64,000 bases of DNA. Source: Cladosporium sp. IMV 00045. Its lineage: Eukaryota > Ascomycota > Dothideomycetes > Cladosporiales > Cladosporiaceae. How positions within the stretch are numbered: the first letter of the stretch is position 1; each line of letters starts with the position of its first letter. Below are positions 42,879-53,296 of the stretch, piece after piece. The position numbers were made by a program, and so were the translations under genes. The DNA is taken from assembly GCA_001931905.2 (NCBI GenBank), contig MSJI02000825.1, forward strand, positions 1 through 64,000. The letters run 5' to 3'. The notes beneath the pieces were generated by a model, which saw nothing but the letters and a program-made list of their open reading frames with translations, made no database searches and was not told the origin of the DNA.

Positions 42879-45233
42879 TTAGCGCAGGTGTGAGCTGCTC
42901 GATCGGTTCGCCGTAGCCGCATACAAAGCCTGGCGTTTCACATCAGTCCACCATATCCAAAAGCGTGAACATCGAGCAAAAGACCGGAAACACTTACCAG
43001 TACATCCGCCCTCCATATCTCATCCGGCCTGACAATCCGACGATCGTAGGTCACCATGCCATTCACTTCACCCTCCACATCTGTACTCCCAGTCCACACC
43101 GCACCAGAGCAAGAATACTGCTGGACTTGTTGGAGGAGCTCGACCAGTAGATCATGACCGCGAGACCTCCATCGGTCAAGTGATTGATACAACTCATAGG
43201 TCTCGCCAATCCCTTCGATGGCACGTTCGACCTTCCAGAGGTGCTCGCTGGAGACATTGTGTCCCAGGCCGGCGAATTCGCCTTGGAAGCCTATGCGAGA
43301 GGGGTCGAATGGGCCTGGCTTTTCATCATTCCATGGAGTACCGCATTGAGGGCTGACGTAGTGGTGGTTGTCACTAAAATCACCGGCTCCGTGGTCGAAC
43401 CACCCACTGACAGAGTCGACGAGGCGCGTGGGATCGAGGTTGCGCACCATGTCTGTGAGTGCAAACTCCGGGTAGTACGAAGTGATTTGGCCCCAGCCTT
43501 CGTTGTAGATTTCCTGAGAGATTGGTTAGTTCTACTTAAAACAGGATGTCGTTTGCTAAAAGATGAAGCGGAAGTCAAGTCAAAATAGAGATTTGCGAGG
43601 GCTTACCCATGCAAAGATCGACTCATGGTTCCTCAGCTGCGTGACCATGACCTCCAATTGCCGTTCCCATTCCGCTTGTTGCGTTGCATTGGGCATACCA
43701 AGTTTCTTTGATATGTTAGGCATGTCCTGCATGATGAGGATACCAAGCTCATCTGCAGCGGCGTAATACAGGGCTGGCTCCACCTTGACGTGCTTTCGCA
43801 CCATGTTGTGACCAAGTCCCTTCAGCGTCTTGATGTCGTGTGTCATTGCTTCGTAAGTGGGTGCCGTGTATAATCCATCCGGCCAGTATCCTGCGAAAGG
43901 AGTCAGATGAGATCTCTGGGTAGACGGCCTGGAATTGTTGCGAAAAAGTACTGCACGACTTTCTGCTCCAGGCTGTTGGCATGGGGGAGTCATCCCGTAC
44001 CTTGATCTAAGGTTCCGAAGGTGAATATAGGCTCCCCGTTCTGGAAACATGTCAGCTCAAACTCTGGACCATCGTTTTTGATGGCTCCTTGAGGGAGGTA
44101 AACAGTGACGCTTCGATCTTTTGCTTGAACGCAGATAGACATACCAACATGATTCTTTGCACTCCATTGATCGCCGTCCTTGTAATTGTTCGGAATCCAA
44201 CATAAGTACTTGCTGTATCGTTTCTCATCGTGATCGTGACATCGTATAGATGGGGTGCATCCGGCGTCCAGAGATTTGGTGACTGTACATTGAACGTGGT
44301 TGGAGAGTCTGTCATGCCATTGTGGACAGCTAGAGTCTTGCGGCTGAACTGAGGTCGACGTCAATTACATAGCTGCACTGCCCATACGGCATTTAACTTA
44401 CCTTCTCTTTTACTTCGACCTCGATGGGTGAAGCCACTCCTCTTGCAGTATACACAGTCAGATTTACCTGACCGCTGGTGTCTCCGCTGATGCTGAGGTC
44501 GCTGATATGATTTTCCGGTACCGACTCGATCCAGACGCTTTGCCAGATACCACTACAAGGCCGGTAATAGATGTGTGAAGGTTCAAGCGTTTGCTTTCCA
44601 ACTGGAATTTTGTGATCGTAGCCATCCGACGGATCGAATGCGAACACGACGCTTAGGATGTCAGTTTTTGTTCGCTCATGAGTGAAATGGTACGCACAGT
44701 TCATTATGCTTGCCGTTCAAGTAATCAGTCACATCGACAGAAAACGCAGAGTAACCACCGCGGTGGAAGGTAGCTTCCCGGCCGTTAACGAACACTGTGG
44801 CCTCATAATCGACAGCCCCGAAGTTAAGCAGTACACGACCATCGGTCCATTGTTCCGGTACCCCGAATGTGGTTCTATACCATGAGTGAATCGCACTCGC
44901 AGCCTGGATGCCTGACAGTCCGCTCTCCAAGCAGAATGGTACTAGAACCTCTTGGGTCAGGGTTTGATTGAATGGCGGATCGCTAAGTTCGTCCTGACCG
45001 GCCGCATACGAATACGTCCATATTCCATTCAGGCTCTGCCATCGAGACCGAACCAACTTTGGCCGAGGATACTGCGGCCACGGGGCGGTGCCAACCTCAT
45101 AAGTCCAATCAGTATCCAAAGGAGGCGTCTGCACAGAATATTTCACTGGACCTGCGGCGAGAACCCCCTGCTCGGGAAATACAAGAGCCAAAGCTCTCGT
45201 TGCCAGCACAATGAAAGCAAAGAGGTACACCAT
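42879..45233 (-). CDS. Secreted glycoside hydrolase family 2 enzyme
   Basis: Seven exons (45233-44698, 44651-44402, 44348-44145, 44040-44001, 43890-43607, 43513-42998, 42929-42879) close exactly to 626 residues. The start at 45233 gives a clean signal peptide (MVYLFAFIVLATRALA); an ATG 63 nt upstream does not. The sugar-binding domain (LNGIWTYSYAAGQDELSDPP, WYRTTFGVPEQW, LNFGAVDYEATVFVNG) and immunoglobulin-like domain precede a TIM barrel with the acid/base Glu in IYNEGWGQITSYYPEF. The likely nucleophile is in GFQGEFAGLGHN, where family members usually read EFGG. The sugar is not certain (beta-galactoside, glucuronide or mannoside). Confidence 0.88.
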
Positions 45234-46192
45234 GATCGGACCACTCCTGGTGGAGGTTCCACAAGGTTTTCCGAGAGACAGTCTGAGGGAAAACAAAGTC
45301 GACAGAGCCTGCTAAAACGAGGTCGAAACATTAAAGACCAACACCAAAGCTGCGGTCATTCGCTCCGTTGTGATCACCGGACCCTGCCCCGTGCATATTG
45401 TGTCATGCGGGAGTCTCGCATCGCTCTCTCGGCTAAATGGACAAATCATATGGTCCCTTGCATCCGTTCCACTACTGCATATCTCCGCAACCCTAAAGTC
45501 GCTTACTGGAGTTCAAGTCATCCTTTGCTGGACTGGACCCGTCAATATCATCTTGTTCTAGGCCATGTATGACATGTTGCTTACATGTGGTCAACTCGCG
45601 GACAACATTCGATGATATCTGCATCTTTTCTGGAAATCGATCCCGACAATTTTAGCAATATCGCCACCAAAAGAAGGAAGAATCAATGACGTAATAACAC
45701 ATCGGGTCTGCATGCGTGCCATCAATGATCGTGAAAGACTGTGCTGGAAGCAGCAACAACTTGAATGTTATCAGACGCTGAACAGGGAGCAGTTTCGTTC
45801 AACCAATGCACCGGAGACCTCACTACAATACCTACTGTCGATACCACCGGTCAGCTAGGTGTGAGAATTGCTATTCTCAAAATTTGCAATATTACAAGAC
45901 GCCGAGCAACCAGTGGCTACACTTCCAGGCCTTGGGAGCAAACCGACAACGATAATGGATACTTTGGACTGGAATCAAGGCGCAGCGAAGCCTTGATAGG
46001 CAGCACAGACGCAGAGCATCCGATTGTTGTTGCCTCGAGACTTCGCCGCTGAATATCTGTGTCGGAAGCCAAGCACTCGTTGAAGGGTCATGGAGTCTGT
46101 GCCTCGGCTAACGGAAGTCAACGCCATCTCACGAAAATGTCTTCCGTTCCGATGCATGTCTCCTTCCGATGCCATCTCTACTCACCGCCAAC
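45234..46192. other. Intergenic / divergent promoters, GH2 / regulator
   Basis: 0.96 kb with frames under 100 codons and no motif, except one longer frame (44952-45572) that is a shadow over GH2 exon 1. Confidence 0.45.
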
Positions 46193-48552
46193 ATGACAGT
46201 CAACCAGCCTGAGAAACGACGCCGACTGGACCGCGTCTCGGCAGCTTGCGATTTGTGCAAGAGACGCAAGGTCAAATGCGATGGGAATTTGCCTTGCTCG
46301 TACTGCAACCGCAAGAACTTGAGCGAAACGTGCACATTCTCTGGACCAAAACCGCGTCAGGCACAATCCACATCCAACACGCCAGCCACAAACGCCAGGA
46401 ACATCCGAAGACAAACAGCGTCGAGCACTCCGGTTGCTAGGAATGCTCGGAGCCACAGCCCTCAATTTGAAGCCCCACCCGTCGCCCTCGGATCATCCAT
46501 CTCACCTACCGTCAGCCGAGATGACCACCAGGAAGACACAGCTGTGCCGCTGGAAGCGCGGCTACTGCGTGATGCTCAAGGGAAAGTAATATTCATCGGA
46601 GACTGTGCGCCGATCTCTTTCTTGCAAACGGTAAGGCACCTTGTTGCATCTGAAGCTGATCCGGATGGGGTACTGGCGAGAGACTCCATTGTAGAGGTAA
46701 CACGGCAAGAACACACTGCAGCATTGGGGCAGGGTGTGCCAGATATAAACTCTGATGAGCTCGGTGTAATCTTGACTGCGTTCTTCGTTGCAACAAGTGG
46801 CATCGTGGATCTATTCGAACGAGATCAACTGCTCAGTTGCTTGAAGGGCTGGATCGAGAATGGGAACCTGCGCTCTAAGGACGTAACATCAGCAGTCTAC
46901 TATCTCGTGCTTGCCATTGGCATACAAGAGATTGATGAAAGGAAAGCCGAATCCTGGTTCAATCATGCGAAAGATGTTCTAGTCACCAATCTAAGTTCCA
47001 GCATGCGTGTCGCCACCGTTCAAGGATTCACGCTGGTTGCGGTATACATGCTGAGGGCGTTCCAGCCAAACGGCGCCTATCTTTATTTCTGTGAGTATTC
47101 ACGTCGTCGTTGAAACACCAGGTCGAGCTGACTGAGTGTACAGCATTGGCCGCTCGCACCGCATATGCCATTGGTTTGCATCGCACTGAAGTCAATGCCT
47201 CATTCGGCGAGCCGGTCCGTACTATGAGGTGAGTCGGACTTCCCCTTCTGGCGGCAAAACATGACAAGCTATCGCGCACGACAATTAAATGCACTTTCTG
47301 TGGTCCCTCTTACTTATGGCTGCACGGTACTATACTTCAATGTTTGCTGACAAAAGAGTAGAGACCGGATCTGGAAGAGCTTACGTGTTGTCGATCAACT
47401 GATCAGCAATCTACTCGGTCGCCCACCTTCTACTTCGGATGTAGACTGCACCGTAAAGTATATCCCTACTCAAGGTGACACCCAACTTGATCTACTCAGC
47501 GCGAGCGTCCAGATCTTCATGATCATCGAGCGAGTGGTAGTGGAAGTCTACTCCCGCAAAAGAATATCTCTCCGAATCGCAAATTTTGTCTCCCGCCAGC
47601 TGAAGAATTGGGCTTCGACATGGCTATCAAGTCTGATTGAACTTGTCTCTGGGCCGGCTTCAGTATCTGAATCTCATCAAGTCACTCTGGGAGCCTGTCA
47701 AACACTCTGCTCTTACTACTACGGCATCATGCTTCTTACCAGACCGTTTCTGATATACGAGCTGTATGAGTACCTTGGAGCGTCGATAAGAGCCCCTAGC
47801 TCCAGAGCTGATCATCAGGAGAAAGAGAAATTTGCCGATGCCGCTCTTGATGCTGCCGTAGCGTTAGTCGAGACTCTACAGCTCGTTATCAGCGTCGAAA
47901 AGATGCCTCGTAGAATGCCACTTATTGTGTGAGTTAATATTTCGTCATTCATTTAGCGATGCTTTGGCTGAATATCTGCAGCGCTTGGCTTTTCACGACA
48001 TCACTTGTTCTCGCCGTGGGTGTGCTTGGCCGATCCGGTTTATCCTTCGAGGAAAATTGCAAAGCTTCTATCGAGTGCCTCGATTACTTTGCGGTCGTCG
48101 ATCCGCACGCCCGGCAGTATTCCGTAATCGTCCAAGCCCTCCTTAAGACAACCACAGGCCATGTGAAGAAACGAGAGCAACACATGCGATCGCGGCGGAA
48201 GCAAGCCTCTTCACAGCTCTTCGGCCTCGTGCCTCTCGAGGAGAGCAGGCGCGTATCAGCATCTGAGCCTGATCATATTGCGCAATCGGAAACCCGAGTG
48301 CCTGAGATGCCGCCGCCCCGTGAAGCATCCCAACCAGCGCCAAGTTCATTCGACTGGACCATTTATGACGCCGACTTCTTCGCTCTCCCGTGGCCTAATG
48401 AGAACGACGAAGGGCTTCAAGAGTTCTTGCAACCGGGCCGACAGACAGTGGACGGATCTTTGGCCGATATCCCACTCTTCCCAATGTACGACCAGACTAC
48501 CGGACAACCTTTTGTTGAGCCCAGAGACAGCCTATTTAATCCTGTTGGATAG
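46193..48552 (+). CDS. Zn(II)2Cys6 transcription factor next to kynurenine genes
   Basis: Four exons (46193-47090, 47144-47228, 47362-47928, 47982-48552) close to 706 residues. The binuclear cluster is near residues 18-45: CDLCKRRKVKC, then CSYC and a last Cys eight residues on, preceded by KRRRLDR. The fungal-specific middle region includes YLYFSLAARTAYAIGLHR and RDRIWKSLRVVDQLISNLLGR. The acidic/Pro-rich C-terminus could activate transcription. An in-frame ATG at 46169 would add eight residues. It ends 57 bp from the convergent IDO gene, so it is a candidate local regulator of IDO and kynureninase. Confidence 0.92.
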
Positions 48553-48609
48553 CTTCGAATTTACAAAGAGATATCTCTATGTTGGCTGGGTGACTTCGTG
48601 CCTGCCACC

Positions 48610-49923
48610 CTATCTCTGCACAGCAGTCTCCAGAGTCTCGTCACGAGAATTTCTCAGGAAAGGAATTAGTTTCGTGCCGCCGGTTCCGACTAGCTCCTGG
48701 ACAGAGTGCTTTCCGGAGACCAACTTGGTCGTCGAAGTTGCCAGGTCTTTGCGCTCAGAGCTCGATCGTGGCTTGCTCATCTTGCTTGGCAAGATGATGT
48801 ATCTTGTTACCAGCTGGATATGCTTGTCGCGAAATCCGCTAAGGCTTGCAACGGCCTCGTTGTATGCAGCCAAAAGTCCAGTGTTATTAACATTACTGTC
48901 GACATAACCGCGAATATTGGCGATCGTTTCGACATCATGCAAGAATCTCGCATGGGGTCCTGGCATGTACTCGCGCATTTCCGCGTGGAAACCTCCGCAT
49001 CGTTCATGCTTGACACCAAGGACGGCGTCGAAGAACTGGAGCAAGGAGCTCTGACCATTGCTGCCGCCTCTGTATTTTCGCCAGCTACCTTGACCATTCC
49101 CCTCGTCATAGAAAACGCCGTGAGGCAGGCCAGCTGACTCCATGTTCATGCTTCCTGCAAGATATGGCCTGATGTCATGATAGAAGACCTGTGGATTGCA
49201 GCGCTGGTCCATGCGTTCAAGCAGCTTGCCGATGTCGATTATACTCTGGCGAAGGTAGCGCAGGTTCTCGGTGACAAGGACAGAATCGTCTCGATCGACT
49301 GCTTCGATCGCTGCCAGCATTCTCTCGATGATGGGCCCAGCTCTTGCTTCCATGGCGTTCGAGATGACGAAGAACCAGGACTCATCATCGGTGCCAGTGA
49401 TGGTGTGTAGGGCTTTCATGTTATCAGGCTGGCACTGGTCGACATCTCGCTGAGTTGGCGTCCAGTTCCACAAGTTGAGCGCGGTATACGTTGCGACTGG
49501 ATGCACTTCTAGGTGCTCCGCTGTTTGGAGAAAAGGCACGGCAATCGCTGGAGGTAATCGCTGTCACCGTTAGCCCACATGCCATGTTGCACAATCCGGG
49601 GACAACATGCTCACCTCCGAAGGCTCCGGAACTTGCCATATGTATGCCTGTGCCATGACCGCCAACATCGAATATGCTCTCTGCCATTCTCGCTCGCCGT
49701 TCAGGTGGGACGTATCAAGCGTCGGCAATCCATCGACACGGTGTCGCAAGCAGCCAGCTTTAACGAGCGCCGGAAGTTGACCGATGATACTCTCCCATCG
49801 CTGATAGTATACACTCGGCAGACGACGTAGAGGGGTATGTGCTGGAAGAAAGCCATTCGCAGAAATGCCATACGAGGCAAGAGCCGAGGGAGAAGGGAGT
49901 AGGTCGATCTTGTGCGGACTCAT
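48610..49923 (-). CDS. BNA2: Indoleamine 2,3-dioxygenase (tryptophan to N-formylkynurenine)
   Basis: Two exons, 49923-49615 and 49560-48610, with a 54-nt intron; they close to 419 residues. The IDO signatures are plain: YRGGSNGQSSLLQFFDAVLG, then MREYMPGPHARFLHDVE. The proximal haem ligand is the His of RDKHIQLVTRYIILP, and GTGGTKLIPFLRNSRDET closes the active site. It opens the indole ring of tryptophan, the first step of the kynurenine route to NAD. There is no targeting signal, so it should be cytosolic. It stands head to head with kynureninase across 618 bp, and tail to tail with the Zn2Cys6 gene. Confidence 0.95.
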
Positions 49924-50541
49924 GATTAACGTTTGACTTTTTGCCTCAAACTGAAGGGAGCCTCAGGGCCATATATCACAACTCATCTAGCACGCTATTA
50001 CGCTATTGTTATCATGGCCAAGTCGCTTTTACTAGGTTCTTTGAGTGAGTTGATTCATATGTGGCTCCGGTAGAGTCCATTTTATCGGATCAGTCGTCGG
50101 AACGGAGCGTCGGATGCTCGAATTCTGTAACGTGCAGTGACCGTAAATTCTCAGAAGCCTGTAGAAGAATCAACTTGAGTTCCAGGTCAGTATTTTTCGC
50201 AGCTTTCAATATGCCTACTTTCGAGAAATCATCGGGAGCGTCATCGTCGGAAGGCGACCTTTCGAATTGGATTTTATCGGATCAAAATCAGGAAGGTCAT
50301 TCTTAGTTCGCAGACCGTTTCTTCACTGACGAATTAGATCGCGAGCATTCTCTTTCCATCAATAATTCATGCGTAACGTAGCGTCTTCTATCTCTACACC
50401 GTCGGAAACGACTCCTCTTTGCTGTCGGATGCAACTGCTCCAACGTGTTACCCTCGGAACTTAAGCAATATACAAACGACGCTCCTCGCCACATTCGCGT
50501 CTTTTCCTGCGCTCTGCATATTCACGAACCTGCTAACCAAT
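49924..50541. promoter_or_regulatory. Shared IDO/kynureninase promoter with CGG repeats
   Basis: The 618 bp between the two start codons hold an exact 14-bp direct repeat, attttatcggatca, at 50079-50092 and 50271-50284. CGG triplets are dense around the first copy (four within about 40 bp, 50085-50115) and again at 50233-50280. CGG half-sites are what Zn2Cys6 factors bind, and such a factor is encoded next door. Confidence 0.6.
50079..50284. repeat. 14-bp direct repeat pair in the shared promoter
   Basis: The same 14 bases, attttatcggatca, occur at 50079-50092 and 50271-50284, 192 bp apart start to start. A related cgtcggaa lies near each copy (about 50095 and 50245). Confidence 0.8.
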
Positions 50542-52104
50542 ATGGATTCATACGCAAAAACCCTCGTCGACCAGGTGAGTCGTCGCAAGAAGTCTCGTGG
50601 CCTGAGAATGCGCAGTCTCTGGAGTTCGCGACTGCACTCGATAACAGCACAACCACCTTCAGAGACCAATTCGTGATTCCCACAAAAGCGCAGCTCAAAC
50701 GAAAGACCCTTGCCGACAATGAGCAGACCGTCGCACCTGCGACGAGTGCCGAGGAATCTAGCATCTACTTCTGTGGCAATTCTCTGGGCTTGCAACCAAA
50801 AGCCGTCTCAGAGTACCTTGCTTCTTACCTGAAAACTTGGGGATCCATTGGCGTCGGCGGCCATTTCACACAACTTGAGGACTCGCCTCTCACTCCTTAC
50901 CAAGACATGGCTGCCGATTGTGCGAGGCGATCTGCTGATATCGTTGGAGCTTCGCCTTCCGAGATTGTCGTCATGAACACGTTGACCGTGAATTTGCATT
51001 TGATGATGGCCACTTTCTACAAGCCTACGGAGAAGAAGCACAAGATTATGCTTGAGTGGCGGCCTTTTCCTAGTGACTATGTAAATGCACTCAACTTCGA
51101 AATATGATGCAGAGACTGACATCCCAGCGCAGTACGCCATCGAGTCGCAAATCGAGTTCCATGGGCTTGACCCAGAGAAGTCAATGCTCAAGGTCAAACC
51201 GGATGAGGGCTACATCATATCCACCTCCCGCATTATTTCCCTCATTGACCAGCACGCCGACGAACTGGCCTTGATCCTCCTCCCCGGTATTCAGTACTAC
51301 AGCGGCCAGTTCCTGGACATTCCCACTATTACGGCACACGCTCATTCCCGCGGCGTAATTATTGGCTGGGATCTTGCTCACGCTGCCGGTAATGTCGAGC
51401 TGAAGCTGCACGACTGGGATGTCGACTTTGCTTGCTGGTGCACCTACAAATACATGAACGCAGGTGCTGGCTCAATCGCTGGTGCTTTCGTCCATGAGAA
51501 ACATGGTGACAGCAAGAAGAACAAGGCTTTGAAGGGGTGGTATGGTCATGACAAGTCGTCTCGTTTCTTGATGGATAACAGTAAGATCTTCGTTTTGTCT
51601 TCCACTTTGCCTCCTTTTACTAATGGTTGAGCAGAGTTCCGACCCACACCAGGAGCACAAGGTTTCCAGCTGTCGAACCCATCGATCGTTGATCTGACTT
51701 GCCTTTCCGCCTCGCTTTCTGTGTTTGACCAAACTTCCATGAAAGACCTGCGAGCCAAATCCCTCCTGCTCACAGGATATGCTGAGCACCTCCTCCACCA
51801 GATTGCCGAGAGGAATTATGACGGAAGCTATCCGTTCGAAATTATCACACCGTCCGACCCTCTACGTCGCGGCGCACAGCTGAGCGTTTTGCTGCGTGAG
51901 GAGCTTATGGAAGAGGTCAGCGCATCTCTTGAAGCTGCAGGGATCATTTGTGACAAGAGGAAACCAGGTTGTATCCGTGTCGCCCCTGCTCCTTTGTACA
52001 ACACTTTCAGCGATGTTTATCGGTTTATGCAGACGTTTGAGAATGCAGTAAGAAGGAAGGAAGCGGCCCATTCCGCTGAACATGAGGTTGAGGCGAGGCT
52101 TTGA
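50542..52104 (+). CDS. BNA5: Kynureninase
   Basis: Four exons (50542-50574, 50616-51080, 51133-51580, 51635-52104) close exactly to 471 residues. PLP-enzyme marks include [54 protein letters not shown] and the Schiff-base Lys in [13 protein letters not shown]. The C-terminal [10 protein letters not shown] and [16 protein letters not shown] also fit. It cleaves kynurenine or 3-hydroxykynurenine to (hydroxy)anthranilate and alanine. Intron 1 is only 41 nt (CAG|GTGAGT ... GCGCAG|TCT); without it the first 11 codons and the rest are in different frames, so a one-base loss is the alternative reading. Divergent from IDO. Confidence 0.93.
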
Positions 52105-53296
52105 GGAGGTTACCCGATACTCAATGCATGGAAGAAAGATCCGAAAAGAAAGCGATTGTGACCAATCTCAAATGCCTCAAAAAGACAACGTTCGATGGCT
52201 ATGGCTCTCGATCTCACTCGATATAACGCTTGCTACTGCTAACGATGATCCGCTACAACTGACTCTGCTCAATGAAATATATGCACCTAGAGAACTTCAG
52301 TCTCGGTCTGCGTTGCAACTCAAATGAGCCGTCCTCCGAGTTCGCTACCTATGCGTATTACACCGCCTTCGGATCTCCCCCCTTGCATCGCGAGATTTTG
52401 TCGATGTTCTCCCGGAACCCTCGCCTCAACCGTCCAGACCAGAAGGGATTCGACCAGGTGAGATCGCTACCCAGGGTAAATTCTCCACTGCTACGGAGAT
52501 TCTGACCGGTCCAAGCACTCCAGAGAGGAGAATGCTAAGAATGCGAAGAGATTGGAGACTCCTTACAACTGGGCATAGTATGTCACAATGATAGGAAGTT
52601 GGCAATCACGCCATACTTAGTTGGCCTTGGCGTCATCAGTAGACTCGAAGAAGTCTCCGGTCACGAATAGTTGCCCCATCTCGAGCACGTTCGGGAGAAC
52701 GAACCGACGCAGATTCCACTTTGCCCTATCCTCCCTAATGTTCAGCCGTCTACATGACTTCATGCGTTCACAAGATGCGACCTTTCCTCCCAGAGCCCTC
52801 CCAAAGCCCTCCCAGATGATCACTTGGGAATCCTCAGATACCACTTGTTCGGGTAGAACTCCTGTTTGCCTGAAGTTGACTGGAATGACATGCACCAACC
52901 GCTTTTGAAGTTTGCAAAATCTAAAAGTCAACAAAAGTACTTGAGATCGAAGTAGACATTCGTTCCACATCAATTGCTTTAGCCGCGGAGAAGGCAAAGC
53001 TTCCAAACGCTAAGTCAAACTAACCTTCAACGTTGCAACGCCGGCCAATCTTTAATCCAATAACATGTCTAAGAACCCAGTAGTAGCATCCTACACGCAA
53101 AACTCCGCAATCACACCATCGCACACAGCCTCGCGATGGAAGATTCGAAAAAGTGTGAACGAACCAGAAGGAGAGTTGAAGGTAGTCAAAAGGGAGACGA
53201 TCGGATGGTTGTTTGGAACGTTTCCTCACAGCATTCATCAATCCATTTGAATCTTGAATTTCATTGTTCGTTGCCAGTCGAAAGTGCTGCGCATCA
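52105..53296. other. 1.2-kb intergenic region
   Basis: Between kynureninase and the sulfate permease. One weak minus-strand frame is listed separately; otherwise nothing. Confidence 0.4.
52617..53006 (-). CDS. Unrecognised 129-residue open frame
   Basis: The sequence looks protein-like, with VIIWEGFGRALGGKVASCE and WNLRRFVLPNVLEMGQLFV, somewhat like the small fungal F-box/BTB-type fragments, but I cannot name a family. It may be a fragment of a longer former gene. It is divergent from the sulfate permease. Confidence 0.3.
   Translation of the reverse strand: MEALPSPRLKQLMWNECLLRSQVLLLTFRFCKLQKRLVHVIPVNFRQTGVLPEQVVSEDSQVIIWEGFGRALGGKVASCERMKSCRRLNIREDRAKWNLRRFVLPNVLEMGQLFVTGDFFESTDDAKAN

Noticed and set aside
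47929..47981. Frameshift in the Zn2Cys6 gene near 47930
   Set aside because: Using the acceptor at 47981 instead of the nearer one (catttag) removes the apparent shift and closes all four exons.
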